DNA of 64,000 nucleotides from Sphingobacterium multivorum (GCF_900457465.1 NZ_UAUU01000011.1:1-64000), one strand, 5' to 3'. Positions 11,919-22,253 are shown, numbered from the stretch's first letter. The notes: generated from the sequence alone by a model not told the origin. Numbers and translations: made by a program.

Positions 11919-12428
11919 ATGAACAAGTTTGAAATACGAAAAGCGACTTTAGCTGATAAAGAACGGATTTGGGAAATTATACAACAAGCAATTGCCCTCA
12001 GGAAAGAACAAGGTAGCCGACAATGGCAAGATGGTTATCCGAATGAAGATGTGGTGCAGTCGGATATTGATAAGGGCTACGGGCATGTCGTTGAAGTGGA
12101 GCGTAGGATTGTAGGTTATGTTGCTATTATTTTTGATGTCGAACCTGCATATAATGATATTGACGGAAAATGGTTAAGTGATGGTCCTTATGTCGGTATA
12201 CACCGACTGGCCTCGGCGCAGGATCCGCATATGAAAGGTGTGGGGACGGCTATTATGTCCGGGGTGGAGGAGATCGCTGTTGATCATGACGTTTATAGTA
12301 TTAAGGTGGATACTAATTTTGACAATGGGGGTATGCTGCATGTGTTCGAAAAGTTGGGATACCACTATTGTGGGGAGGTACATTTTAGAGGCGCATCACG
12401 TAAGGCATTTGAAAAGCTATTAAAATAA
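11919..12428 (+). CDS. GNAT-family N-acetyltransferase
   Basis: 169 residues from the ATG at 11919 (MNKFEIRKATLADK). An open frame extends to 11829, but those 30 residues look nothing like the family, so the later start is preferred. GNAT features are IRKATLADKERIWEII at the N-terminus, the beta4-alpha3 acetyl-CoA loop near GVGTAIMSGVEE, and the late FEKLGYHYCGE strand-helix. The acceptor substrate is unknown. Divergent from ftsK and followed by a strong terminator. Confidence 0.82.
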   Translation: MNKFEIRKATLADKERIWEIIQQAIALRKEQGSRQWQDGYPNEDVVQSDIDKGYGHVVEVERRIVGYVAIIFDVEPAYNDIDGKWLSDGPYVGIHRLASAQDPHMKGVGTAIMSGVEEIAVDHDVYSIKVDTNFDNGGMLHVFEKLGYHYCGEVHFRGASRKAFEKLLK

Positions 12429-12471
12429 TCTAACCGATTTTTTCAGCGGATGAAGAATAGCATTGGATTGC

Positions 12472-12514
12472 ATAAAAAAGTCCCTTTTGAACAAATCAAA
12501 AGGGACTTTTTTAT
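12472..12514. terminator. bidirectional terminator
   Basis: A perfect 19-bp stem with AAAAGTCCCTTTTGA / TCAAAAGGGACTTTT at its core, between the convergent GNAT and tyrS genes. Confidence 0.88.
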
Positions 12515-12549
12515 ATTTATGGATTATTAAATCAGGATACTGCTGATCA

Positions 12550-13834
12550 TTAATCTGCAATAATCAAGTAGTAATTCTTTTTACCGCGTTGTGCAACTAT
12601 ATATTTATTGTTTACAAGGTGATTGTCCGTAATCGAATCTTCAATATCGGTTGCTTTTTCTCGGTTGATAGAAACGCCGCCGCCCTGAAGCATTTTGCGG
12701 GCTTCACCTTTTGAGGGGAATACCTGTGTCTGAACAGCTAGTAAATCAAGAATATTGATGCCTGCTGCGAGATCTGCTTTAGCGACCTGAAACTGCGGAA
12801 TGCCTTCAAATACCTCTAAAACTGCGTCGTGATCTAAGTTGTTTAAGAATTCTAAAGAGCCATTTCCAAAAAGAAATTCAGAAGTTTTGATCGCAGTTTC
12901 GTACGCTTCTTCGGAGTGGGTACGAATGGTGATATCTTTTGCCAGTGCTTTTTGAACTAAACGTAAGTGTGGCGCTGCATCATGTTCTGCAATAATGGAC
13001 TCAATTTCTTCCTGAGGTTTGAGTGTAAAAATTTTGATCCAGTTTTTAGCATCATCATCTGACGTATTCAACCAAAATTGGTAGTACTTATACGGAGAAG
13101 TTTTTTTTTGGATCTAACCATATGGCACCAGATTCGGTCTTTCCAAATTTCTGGCCGTCGGCTTTTTTGATTAATTGCGTCGTGATGGCATAGGCTGTTC
13201 CCTGATCTTGGCGACGGATCATTTCGCTTCCTGTTACGATGTTACCCCATTGGTCCGACCCGCCCATTTGAACTTTACAGTTGTGGTGCTTCCAAAGATA
13301 GTAGAAGTCATATCCTTGAATCAATTGATAGGTAAACTCTGTAAATGAGAGACCATTGTCGCCTTCCAGACGTTTTTTTACAGAATCTTTTGACATCATA
13401 TAGTTAACGGTAATCATTTTACCGATATCACGAATAAAATCCAAAAATTTAAAATCTTTAAACCAGTCGTAATTATTAACCATTTGGGCGTCATTTTCCC
13501 CTTCTCCAAATTCAAGAAATTTGCCTAACTGCTTTTTCAGACAAGCGACATTATGCTGTAAGGTAGCTTCGTCCAACAAGTTACGCTCTGCAGATTTGAA
13601 AGAAGGGTCTCCGATCATGCCTGTTGCTCCTCCAACCAGGGCAACTGGTTTGTGGCCTGCATTTTGGAAATGGATCAACGTCATGATTTGCGTCAAGTGT
13701 CCTACGTGTAGAGAGTCGCCTGTGGGATCAAAGCCGATATAACCAGCGACTTTTTCTTTATTCAGTAAGTCTTCAGTGCCTGGCATAATATCTTGCAACA
13801 TGCCTCTCCAACGTAATTCTTCTACAAAGCTCAT
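12550..13834 (-). CDS. tyrS: Tyrosyl-tRNA synthetase (one-base frameshift as sequenced)
   Basis: The N-terminal frame starts at ATG 13834 and carries the class I signatures HVGH (HIGH) and KFGKT (KMSKS). The C-terminal frame from about 13100 to 12550 carries the rest of the catalytic domain and the S4 domain (FPSKGEARKMLQGGGVSIN). They are split at a run of nine A on the coding strand (T9 at 13101-13109); with eight A the frame reads DPKKTSPYKYYQFW and gives 427 residues, the usual TyrRS length. An essential gene, so the extra base is probably a sequencing error. A -7 box TATCTTTG lies 35 nt upstream. Confidence 0.95.
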
Positions 13835-13869
13835 TGTTAAATGGATTTAATTTTTTAATTTACAAGATG

Positions 13870-13877
13870 CAAAGATA
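13870..13877 (-). promoter_or_regulatory. -7 box TATCTTTG for tyrS
   Basis: Minus-strand TATCTTTG with TTCG 21 nt further upstream; 35 nt before the tyrS ATG, in the divergent interval with the AcpH-like gene. Confidence 0.55.
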
Positions 13878-13937
13878 GGAGATTAAGCGTATATTGAGCG
13901 AATTATTTCCCATAAAAGCACACGCTAATAAGCTGGT

Positions 13938-14621
13938 ATGAATTTTTTATCACATTTCTATTTTGAACGGTTTTCAACTAATCCCGAACGTATGGTGGGT
14001 GGATTGTTACCCGATCTATTAAAAAATGCGGATAAATCCTTTATGCTAAAACCGCGTCAGTATGAAGATGAGCTCTTGGACAATCCTTTACTGGAACAAT
14101 TGTACATAGGCTGGAATCGTCATATCGAGGTCGATCGTCTATTTCACAATTCACCTTACTTTTTTCATCATACACATCAGCTGAAACTAAAAATCCAGTC
14201 TAGTTTAGCCGGGCTGCCTATCCGTCCGTCCTTTATGGCCCATATTGCGTTGGAGCTATTGTTGGATCATATCCTAACACAAAATAAAGCGGTCTCCATC
14301 GATAAATTCTACGCTGCACTGGTACATGTCAATGAAGATGCTGTTCGGAAGTTTTTGAAAATTAATCAGCTGAGTGATATTCCTAAGTTTGAAAAGTTCT
14401 ATCATCAGTTTATTGAGTGGGCGTATATTTATGACTATGCACAGGTAGAAAAAATTGCAAGTGCGCTTTTCAATATTTGTAAGCGATTGTGGAAATTTGA
14501 AGTTTCAGTGGAGCAAAGACAGCTTCTGACAGAACAGCTGATTTCCTATTTACATACGCAGATGACCGATTATCAAGAAATTTACCAGTATATTCAATAT
14601 GAGCTGGTGGACTTTAATTAG
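13938..14621 (+). CDS. AcpH-like ACP phosphodiesterase family protein
   Basis: 227 residues beginning MNFLSHFYF, close to the MNFLAHL start of E. coli AcpH (DUF479). Other family positions seen are GGLLPDL, GWNRHIEVDRLFH and the late HIALELLLDHIL. AcpH removes the phosphopantetheine arm from acyl carrier protein; Bacteroidota members are more divergent, so the reaction is inferred. Divergent from tyrS. Confidence 0.7.
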   Translation: MNFLSHFYFERFSTNPERMVGGLLPDLLKNADKSFMLKPRQYEDELLDNPLLEQLYIGWNRHIEVDRLFHNSPYFFHHTHQLKLKIQSSLAGLPIRPSFMAHIALELLLDHILTQNKAVSIDKFYAALVHVNEDAVRKFLKINQLSDIPKFEKFYHQFIEWAYIYDYAQVEKIASALFNICKRLWKFEVSVEQRQLLTEQLISYLHTQMTDYQEIYQYIQYELVDFN

Positions 14622-14701
14622 TCTGTCAGAAAATACCAATAGTATAAGACCTTGAAAATATTTATTTTCGCATAATTTTAAGTATCAAAAACTAAATTTA
14701 C

Positions 14702-16396
14702 ATGTCACATAGACTTTTTCGGAAGAAAAGTGTTGATCAGATTCTGCATGACACTCAAAAAGAGGAGGGGACGGGCCTTGCAAAGGTATTGGGGGTAACA
14801 GATCTGGTTTCGTTGGGTATCGCCGCTATTGTAGGGGCTGGAATCTTCAGCACAATTGGATTGGCGAGTTATGAAGGTGGACCAGCGGTATCACTCCTCT
14901 TCGTTTTTACGGCTTTTGCCTGTGTTTTTACGGCATTGGCCTATGCGCAATTTGCCAGTACAGTTCCTGTGTCTGGCTCAGCATATACATACGCTTATGT
15001 GGCCTTTGGTGAGTTGTTTGCATGGATTATAGGTTGGGCATTGGTCTTGGAGTATGCTGTTTCCAATACGGTTATTGCCATTTCCTGGTCGCAGTATTTT
15101 GTCTCCATGCTGGAGGGCTTTGGACTCCACATACCGGCTTGGTTGTCCATGGCGCCAGGCTATGCTTATGATGCTGTAGAGAAGATGAACCAACATGGTG
15201 CGGCTGCACTGACCGCAATCGACCAACATGGTCTGGATGCTTTTAATAGTGCACCACGAATAGGAGGAATGCCTATTATTTTCGATTTACCAGCAGGTGT
15301 CATTACATTTTTGGTTACTTGGTTGGTTTATATCGGAATCAAAGAGTCCCAGAAAGCGAGTATGATTATGGTTATGATCAAGGTAGCGATTATCCTTGCC
15401 GTAATTTTTGGGGGTATATTTTTCATTAAACCTGAAAATTGGACACCTTTTGCGCCGAACGGCCTCAAAGGTGTACTCGGAAGTGTGGCCGCGGTTTTCT
15501 TTGCCTTTATCGGATTCGATTCGATCTCCACAACTGCCGAAGAGTGTAAAAACCCGCAGCGCGATCTACCTAAGGCGATGATCTATTGCCTATTGATTTG
15601 TACTGTATTGTATGTCGCTATTACCTTAGTCTTGACGGGGATGGTTAATTACACCGAATTAAATGTGAAGGATCCGCTTGCTTTCGTGTTTAAATATGTG
15701 GGTTTCGACCATATGGCCGGAATTATATCGGTGACCTCTGTGATTGCCATCACCAGTGCCTTGCTGGTGTATCAATTGGCGCAACCAAGAATCTGGATGA
15801 CGATGAGTCGGGATGGTTTGTTGTGGAAGAAATTTGCGACCATTCACCCAAAATATAAAACACCTTCGTTTGCAACTATTGTAACGGGTTTGGTGGTTGC
15901 TATCCCTTCGTTATTTTTTAAAATGGATTTCTTTGTGGATTTAACGAGCGTCGGTACCTTTTTTGCCTTTATACTTGTGTGCGCCGGTGTATTGTATATG
16001 GATTATTCGGGTTTATCGGCAAAATCCAAATTTAAAGTTCCTTACATCAACGGTAAGTATTTGGTTGGTGCAGGGCTACTGATTGCTATTGTGTTTATTT
16101 TTAGCTATGCGCAAGAGACGATACAGGAGTGGAAATCGCTTACCATCCTTGAAATTCTAGAACATAAAATGTTAGTCATCATATTTTGGTTAACTTGGCT
16201 TGGACTGGGGATTTATAGCTTTAAAATGAACTTTTCCCTATTGCCTGTCGTTGGTATTCTGATCAATCTGTATTTAATGACGGAGCTGGGGGCAAGTAAC
16301 TGGATAATATTTGTGATCTGGCTCGTGATTGGATTGGCTGTATATTTTATGTATGGCTATAAACATTCAAAGTTAAATAAACAGGCGCAAGCCTAG
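14702..16396 (+). CDS. APC-superfamily amino-acid permease (cationic amino-acid transporter type)
   Basis: 564 residues with about 12-14 membrane helices. The N-terminal half has the APC signature GIAAIVGAGIFSTIG followed by VSGSAYTYAYVAFGE, and the middle has AFIGFDSISTTAEECKNPQR, typical of CAT/YfnA-type transporters. It should import amino acids by proton or exchange coupling; the substrate cannot be fixed. A stretch near residues 160-190 between helices is longer than usual. Own terminator downstream. Confidence 0.88.
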   Translation: MSHRLFRKKSVDQILHDTQKEEGTGLAKVLGVTDLVSLGIAAIVGAGIFSTIGLASYEGGPAVSLLFVFTAFACVFTALAYAQFASTVPVSGSAYTYAYVAFGELFAWIIGWALVLEYAVSNTVIAISWSQYFVSMLEGFGLHIPAWLSMAPGYAYDAVEKMNQHGAAALTAIDQHGLDAFNSAPRIGGMPIIFDLPAGVITFLVTWLVYIGIKESQKASMIMVMIKVAIILAVIFGGIFFIKPENWTPFAPNGLKGVLGSVAAVFFAFIGFDSISTTAEECKNPQRDLPKAMIYCLLICTVLYVAITLVLTGMVNYTELNVKDPLAFVFKYVGFDHMAGIISVTSVIAITSALLVYQLAQPRIWMTMSRDGLLWKKFATIHPKYKTPSFATIVTGLVVAIPSLFFKMDFFVDLTSVGTFFAFILVCAGVLYMDYSGLSAKSKFKVPYINGKYLVGAGLLIAIVFIFSYAQETIQEWKSLTILEILEHKMLVIIFWLTWLGLGIYSFKMNFSLLPVVGILINLYLMTELGASNWIIFVIWLVIGLAVYFMYGYKHSKLNKQAQA

Positions 16397-16430
16397 TATA
16401 GGAGAAGCGTCGTACAGTAATGGATCAAAG

Positions 16431-16470
16431 AAAAGGAGCTATCTGCATAAAAGATAGCTCCTTTTTTTTA
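16431..16470 (+). terminator. terminator of permease gene
   Basis: Stem AAAAGGAGCTATCT / AGATAGCTCCTTTT followed by a T-run; also suitable for rlmF on the other strand. Confidence 0.85.
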
Positions 16471-16484
16471 ATATCATGGACTTA

Positions 16485-17397
16485 TTAGAATCTCCATAAA
16501 AGGATCCGGCTTACCTTATTACCTTGTTCCATGCGGATCACTTCGGTCTCTTTTACGTTTATTTTCTTTAGTTTGTGTTGTAGAAAGCGAATGTCTTCGC
16601 GGTGGGCAACTAATGTTGTGAACCATTTTACTTGATCTTTGTGAAATTGGCTTTCAAAGATCATGCGTGACAAGAACGCTTTTTCACCACCATCGCACCA
16701 TAACTCGCTTCCTTGTCCAGAAAATGCCTGTGTGACCGGTTTTTCGTCTATTTTAGCGTCTTTGATACCTGTGGTCTTACGGATGGACTGCTGTAAAGCC
16801 TCGGTCTGAGAGCTAAAAAATGGGGGATTACAGATCACCACATCATATTTTTCCCCTGGAAGAATAATGTCTTTGAATATGGCCTTCGGATTATTTTGGA
16901 GGCGGATCTGTATGCTCTTTTTTAAGCTCATATTTGTCCGTGTTATCTCGATGGCGTTTTTGTATGCGCTCTTGATGATTTCAGACCCTACAAAGCTCCA
17001 TCCATACTCCTGATGTCCGATGATGGGGTAGATACAATTTGCACCAACACCGATGTCGAGGACGTGGATGTTTCCGCCTTTTGGAATTTCACCATTATTG
17101 TCCCTTGCAAGAACGTCTGCGATATAATGAATATAATCTGCCCGGCCCGGAATAGGGGGGCAAAGATTCTCTTTGGGGATATCCCAGTGTTGAATGTGGT
17201 AATATTTTTTTTAGAAGTGCCTTGTTTAACGTTTTAACAGCATCGGGGTTGTTAAAATCAATGGACTTTACTTTATACGCATTTTCTATAACAAAATCTT
17301 TGAGCGAAGGTTCCACTTTGCTCAATTCTTCAAAATTGTAGTTATCGAGATGTCTATTTCTAGGATGTAATTTCTTTTTTGGATTAGCGTCTGCCAT
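16485..17397 (-). CDS. rlmF: 23S rRNA A1618 N6-methyltransferase RlmF (one-base frameshift as sequenced)
   Basis: The first 60 residues (17397 to about 17213) contain LHPRNRH and DAVKTLNKALL; the rest is in another frame. The break is at eight A on the coding strand (T8 at 17205-17212); with seven the protein reads LLKKYYHIQHWDIPKENLC and continues to DIGVGANCIYP (SAM-binding) and CNPPFF (the catalytic NPPF motif of N6-adenine methylases). The total is 303 residues, near the E. coli RlmF length. It methylates A1618 of 23S rRNA. Confidence 0.92.
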
Positions 17398-17434
17398 GAT
17401 GTATTATTTGCAACAAAAGTAATGCAATTCTATT

Positions 17435-17466
17435 GAATAAAAAAGGTGATGCTTGAGCATCACCTT
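17435..17466 (-). terminator. kup terminator
   Basis: Minus-strand stem AAGGTGATGCT / AGCATCACCTT with a 2-nt loop followed by TTTTTATT, 9 nt after the kup stop codon. Confidence 0.8.
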
Positions 17467-17474
17467 GAGGAGTC

Positions 17475-19421
17475 TTAATCTTTCCGTATGAGATGGACCT
17501 CTGAAGTCTGTGGAAAATTGAGCGGAACCCGTTCAATTGTAACAAAGCTGGAATCTAAACCAAAACCTTTTTCTTCGGACAAACTCATTTTTTTGAGGTA
17601 ACCATAGATGTCCATAATTACTTTTTCTATCCATGTCATCTGGTTGGTTTTGGAGAGTACTTTTTCCAAAACAACAAACTTAAAGTCACCAGGAATATTG
17701 TGTTTACGTAGGGTGTCGTATTGACTGGTGATGTCAATTTCACCTTTTTTCACCATTTCCTCAACTACTTTTCTGAACAGTAGACTGATGCGCTGTTCCT
17801 CTCTAAAGCCAAGTTTAAAATCAACCCGTATTAACTTACCCGGGATAAGCTGATCGATTGAATATTCTTTTGTATGTGGATGATCCATCACATCAACGTG
17901 GACGAGCCAATATACATCCGCACGTTTTGGCTTTTTATTAATAATTGAATAAATAATTTTAGCCTCTATCTCGGATTTGAAATTTGCACTTGTCAGATAG
18001 ACCAAATGCGACGCATAGGGAGGGACGGATTTGTCCTCGCTCAATTCGGAGATAATGGGGTAGTATTTATTGATGTTAATGAAGTTAACAAAACGATTTT
18101 TAATTTTTCGCGCTGTGTACCAGCAATACATTGTTATATATAGCGCAGTAGCAAGCAGAAGAGTCAACCAACCACCATGGGCTATTTTGACACCATTTCC
18201 TATTAAGAAAGTTAGTTCAATAACAAAATAAGCAATCAAAAATACCGCAATTAGTACACGGTTGACTTTTTTCATGGCGAGGAAGTATCCCATTAAAATC
18301 GTGGTCATCAATACCGTTAAATTGATCGCAAGACCATAGGCTGCATCCATACGGCTTGATTCTTCAAAAACCCAGATGACAATCATACAGCCGACCCATA
18401 AAATTAAATTGATGGATGGTACATACAACTGACCTTTATGTTCACTGGGGTAGCGGATAGCCACCTTGGGCCATATATTCAACCGTACTGCTTCCGAGAT
18501 TAAGGTATAGGATCCGGATATCATGGCTTGACTGGCGATGACCGCTGCAATCGTCGCGATAGCGATACCGTAGCCTATAAACCAATCGGGCATGATTGAG
18601 TAGAACGGATTTTCACCTCCAAGGACGCGTCCTTCCTGTGTCAACAACCAGGCTCCTTGTCCGAAATAATTTAGTATAAGTGTGATTTTTACGTAGATCC
18701 AGCTGATACGGATATTGTTTTTACCACAGTGTCCCATATCCGAATACAATGCTTCGGCACCTGTAGTACATAAAAACACGGCACCGATCAGTAATAGCGA
18801 ATGGGGGTAGGTAATCAAAATATGGAAAGCATAATAGGGGTTGATCGCTTTCATCACTTCTGGTGCGAGGTGAAGATGAGATAAACCGATTACACCAATG
18901 ATTGTAAACCAGATGGTCATCAATGGGCCGAAAACCTTTCCTACAACAGATGTTCCAAATCGTTGGATAATAAACAATAAGGAGATAATTGTAACTACAA
19001 TAGGTACTGTAGGTAATCCTGGGAATTTGAGATCCAAACCTTCAATAGCCGAGGATATTGTGATGGCAGGGGTGATCATTCCGTCCGCTAACAAGGTCGC
19101 TGCACCGATCATCGCCGGGAAAATTAACCAAGGGGCACGTTTGCGTACCAATGAATAGAGGGATAGGATACCGCCTTCACCTTTATTGTCTGCCCGGAGT
19201 GTGATCCAAACATACTTTACTGTTGTTTGGAGCGTCAGTGTCCAAAAAACACAGGATAGCCCGCCCAAGACTAAGTCTTTTTGAATGGCTCCTTGTCCCA
19301 TGATTGCTTTGAAAACATACAATGGAGAAGTTCCGATATCTCCAAAAACGATTCCTAAACTGATCAATAATCCGGCGAAACTCACCTTATTGATACTGTT
19401 GTGATGACTGTTGTCTGCCAT
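17475..19421 (-). CDS. kup: KUP-family potassium transporter
   Basis: 648 residues with about 12 helices in the first 430 residues and a hydrophilic C-terminal domain. Family motifs are GIVFGDIGTSPLYVFKA at the N-terminus, NKGEGGILSLYSLVR, and TTGAEALYSDMGHCGK. It imports K+ with protons across the inner membrane. A possible -7 box (TATTTTTG, minus strand) is at 19452-19459. The interval 19422-19680 otherwise holds only divergent promoter DNA. Confidence 0.95.
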   Translation of the reverse strand: MADNSHHNSINKVSFAGLLISLGIVFGDIGTSPLYVFKAIMGQGAIQKDLVLGGLSCVFWTLTLQTTVKYVWITLRADNKGEGGILSLYSLVRKRAPWLIFPAMIGAATLLADGMITPAITISSAIEGLDLKFPGLPTVPIVVTIISLLFIIQRFGTSVVGKVFGPLMTIWFTIIGVIGLSHLHLAPEVMKAINPYYAFHILITYPHSLLLIGAVFLCTTGAEALYSDMGHCGKNNIRISWIYVKITLILNYFGQGAWLLTQEGRVLGGENPFYSIMPDWFIGYGIAIATIAAVIASQAMISGSYTLISEAVRLNIWPKVAIRYPSEHKGQLYVPSINLILWVGCMIVIWVFEESSRMDAAYGLAINLTVLMTTILMGYFLAMKKVNRVLIAVFLIAYFVIELTFLIGNGVKIAHGGWLTLLLATALYITMYCWYTARKIKNRFVNFININKYYPIISELSEDKSVPPYASHLVYLTSANFKSEIEAKIIYSIINKKPKRADVYWLVHVDVMDHPHTKEYSIDQLIPGKLIRVDFKLGFREEQRISLLFRKVVEEMVKKGEIDITSQYDTLRKHNIPGDFKFVVLEKVLSKTNQMTWIEKVIMDIYGYLKKMSLSEEKGFGLDSSFVTIERVPLNFPQTSEVHLIRKD

Positions 19422-19599
19422 TTATCAATTATTTTATTTCAAAATATACTGCAAAAATATACTTTTTGCCTGTACTTTAAGTAGGTACATTTCCTGCGCC
19501 AAATTTTAGCATTTACTTTGACATGCGCAAGAGCTGTTAAAATTTGTTAAAAGAAACTTAGAATGAATCTATTTGCTGAAAAACTTTTAAACAAAATAC

Positions 19600-19607
19600 T
19601 AACTTTG
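19600..19607 (+). promoter_or_regulatory. -7 box TAACTTTG upstream of sorting-domain protein
   Basis: TAACTTTG with TTTG 24 nt further upstream (slightly wide spacing). The leader to the ATG at 19681 would be about 68 nt. Confidence 0.5.
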
Positions 19608-19680
19608 TTGTTGATAATTCAAATAGTTAGCGTTATATTTGATTAAACCGTAACCAGTATTTGAAGTCTAATTTAACACT

Positions 19681-20115
19681 ATGGGGAGAAATCTACTTAA
19701 AGCAGCTTGTTTAACACTTTTATCCGCACTGACATTGTGTAGCGGGTTGACTCGGGTGTATGCAAAGTCTCCTTATGACCATACTATTTCGCAACATATT
19801 TGGGACGGCAGTGAGGCATTCGGAGAAGATAATAACATCAAGGAGACAGAGAAACTTATCAATAATGTGAAGGTTTTCTACAATCCGATTGCTGAACAAA
19901 TAAATCTTTCTTTTAAATTGGCAAAATCGTCGAGTGTGTCTATCAAAGTAATGGATGCATTGGGCAATGAGATTCTCCAATTAATGAATGGTAATCTGGA
20001 TTCAGGAATTCAAAATCTTTCCTTTGAGCATGGTGGGAAATTAACGACAGGATTTTACTTTGTACGCGTAGTTGCAGGTTCGGAAACCGTGGTGAAAAGA
20101 TTTTCTATTCGATAA
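19681..20115 (+). CDS. Small secreted protein consisting mainly of a T9SS-type C-terminal sorting domain
   Basis: 144 residues. A signal peptide (about 1-28, ending near VYAK) is followed by a 35-residue linker and then a domain of about 80 residues, from VKVFYNPIAEQINLSF through GFYFVRVVAGSE to the C-terminal KRFSIR. This matches the Por/type IX secretion C-terminal sorting domain (TIGR04183-like: N-P, then G-I-Y-F-V-R-V, then K). There is no cargo domain. It is either a stand-alone sorting-domain-like protein or a remnant of a larger one; its own promoter and terminator argue for a real gene. Confidence 0.75.
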   Translation: MGRNLLKAACLTLLSALTLCSGLTRVYAKSPYDHTISQHIWDGSEAFGEDNNIKETEKLINNVKVFYNPIAEQINLSFKLAKSSSVSIKVMDALGNEILQLMNGNLDSGIQNLSFEHGGKLTTGFYFVRVVAGSETVVKRFSIR

Positions 20116-20165
20116 GAAAGTAACATTTTTCGATAAAAAGGTAATTTGTAATGTACGTTCATTCG

Positions 20166-20219
20166 TATACATAAAACAGCAAAGGGGATCAAATGATCCC
20201 CTTTGCTATTTTATGTATA
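20166..20219. terminator. bidirectional terminator
   Basis: A long stem centred on AGCAAAGGGGATC / GATCCCCTTTGCT, extended by TACATAAAA / TTTTATGTA with one mismatch, between two convergent genes. Confidence 0.9.
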
Positions 20220-20229
20220 GCTTGATTTG

Positions 20230-22245
20230 TTAATTTTGGTCTTGTTGTAGTTCTTCGATCCACAGTCCATCATCTTGAATGATCTTGATCAATTCATCTA
20301 AGGCATGGGCTGAACTCACATTTTTCTTAACCACCTGCTGACCTCTATATAATGTCACTTTATCAGGGCCCGCCCCAACATAACCATAGTCTGCATCTGC
20401 CATTTCTCCAGGGCCATTAACAATACAGCCCATGATTCCAATTTTTAAGCCTTTTAAGTGATTGGTACGGCTTCGGATCATCTGCGTGGTTTCTTGGAGA
20501 TCAAATAAGGTTCTGCCACAGCTTGGACAGGAAATATATTCTGTCTTGGATATTCTGGATCGTGTCGCCTGTAAAATTCCGAACGAAAGTGAGGCGATAT
20601 TTTCCAATGCCGTTGCCGGAGAGTCAATCCAAATTCCTGAACCTAAACCATCAATTAATAATGCCCCTAGATCTGTAGAAGCGTACAGCTGTATTTTTGA
20701 TATCGGTTCTTCGGGATTCATAAAATCACCAATGGGTCCTGAGAATTCTTCCGCTAAATAAGAACGCTTGATAATGACAGGATTGTCAATACCGATTTCC
20801 TGCAGATTTCGAAAGAACTGTCTTTGATCTGCCATACCGTGCAAGTAATCGGTTTCTACGATAAATACGATTGTTTTGTCTAGCTGTAAGGATTCAAACA
20901 ATGGGGTTAATAAATCTGAATTACAGATTTTGACCATATTCAGGACTTTATCCTTATTGTCTGACTTTACGAATTCTTCTAAGGTAAAGAGGGGATGAAT
21001 ATTGGTTTGATCGGTAAGTTTTGACCAGGTATTATAGTTATATACTTGCTTCAGATTTGCCGGCATCGTAAAGGATGGTAAACTGTCTGCGAGATAAACA
21101 AAGTCTACAGACTGCTCACCCATGTGGTATTTATCTAATAGGATATCGTAGCGATAACCTACTTTGGTAAGGATCTGAGCGTCCTTTAGATTTTCCTTAG
21201 AAATGTCGACCACAACCCTAGGTACCAAAGAGCCGCCGATGAAGGTATTTACTTCTTGGCTGGCATAAGCAATATGTGGTGTCTCCGGAGAGAGCTGAAC
21301 AATCTCTTGTTTGGGCTGACTCGCGATGTTTGCCTTTCTTTTGCTATATCTATTGACAAGTGCTATAGCGACCGGAGCTTCCCGTTCAGGCTCTTCGGTT
21401 AGCGATACACGTACCGTATCGCCCAATCCATCTTCCAACAGTGTTCCGATACCGACGGCAGATTTTACACGACCATCTTCACCGTCTCCAGCTTCAGTTA
21501 CACCGAGATGTAGGGGATAGTTCATGTTTTCGGAAACCATTTTTTCGACCAGCAATCGATAGGCTTTGACCATGACCTGCGGGTTGGACGATTTCATGGA
21601 GATACAGAGATTGTAGAAACTCAGATCTTCACACATCCGGATAAACTCCATGGCTGATTCGACCATCCCTTCCGGAGTGTCACCATAATGACTCATGATC
21701 CTATCCGAAAGTGAGCCGTGGTTGGTACCAATACGCATAGCGGTACCATTTTCCTTACAGATATTTACGAGCGGAGTGAATTTTTGATAGATGCGATCTA
21801 ACTCGCGCTTGTATTCAGCATCGGTATAAGATAGCTGATCAAATTTCTTCTTGTCTGCATAGTTACCGGGATTGACCCTTACTTTCTCGACGATGCGCGC
21901 AGCGACCTCGGCAGCATTTGGTGTAAAATGAATATCAGCGACTAAAGGGACTTTATAGCCTCTTCTGCGAAGTTCATCTTTTATGTTAGCTAAATTTTGC
22001 GCTTCTTTAATACTTGGAGCGGTAATACGAACGTATTCGCAGCCCGCCTCTACCATTCGAATGGTCTGCTCAACTGAGCCCATCGTATCCATTGTATCTA
22101 CCGTAGTCATACTTTGAATACGAATGGGATTATCGCCACCCATGGGAATATCACCGATCTGAATTTCCCTTGTTTTCCATCTCGAATAATCTACCTTGGA
22201 ATTGCAATAGATTCCAGGTAATGTCAACATATTACTTGTGTCCAT
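20230..22245 (-). CDS. ispG: 4-hydroxy-3-methylbut-2-enyl diphosphate synthase, long insert-containing form
   Basis: 671 residues, the large form found in Bacteroidota, Chlamydiae and plants, with a central insertion of about 250 residues between the TIM barrel and the iron-sulfur domain. The N-terminal barrel has GGDNPIRIQSMTTVDT and VPLVADIHF; the C-terminal 4Fe-4S ligands are in CPSCGRTLFDLQ and MGCIVNGPGE. It makes HMBPP in the MEP isoprenoid pathway. A frame extends to GTG 22254, but that codon overlaps the -7 box TAACTTTG (22254-22261), so ATG 22245 or the in-frame ATG 22230 is the start. Confidence 0.95.
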   Translation of the reverse strand: MDTSNMLTLPGIYCNSKVDYSRWKTREIQIGDIPMGGDNPIRIQSMTTVDTMDTMGSVEQTIRMVEAGCEYVRITAPSIKEAQNLANIKDELRRRGYKVPLVADIHFTPNAAEVAARIVEKVRVNPGNYADKKKFDQLSYTDAEYKRELDRIYQKFTPLVNICKENGTAMRIGTNHGSLSDRIMSHYGDTPEGMVESAMEFIRMCEDLSFYNLCISMKSSNPQVMVKAYRLLVEKMVSENMNYPLHLGVTEAGDGEDGRVKSAVGIGTLLEDGLGDTVRVSLTEEPEREAPVAIALVNRYSKRKANIASQPKQEIVQLSPETPHIAYASQEVNTFIGGSLVPRVVVDISKENLKDAQILTKVGYRYDILLDKYHMGEQSVDFVYLADSLPSFTMPANLKQVYNYNTWSKLTDQTNIHPLFTLEEFVKSDNKDKVLNMVKICNSDLLTPLFESLQLDKTIVFIVETDYLHGMADQRQFFRNLQEIGIDNPVIIKRSYLAEEFSGPIGDFMNPEEPISKIQLYASTDLGALLIDGLGSGIWIDSPATALENIASLSFGILQATRSRISKTEYISCPSCGRTLFDLQETTQMIRSRTNHLKGLKIGIMGCIVNGPGEMADADYGYVGAGPDKVTLYRGQQVVKKNVSSAHALDELIKIIQDDGLWIEELQQDQN

Positions 22246-22253
22246 ATCTAACA

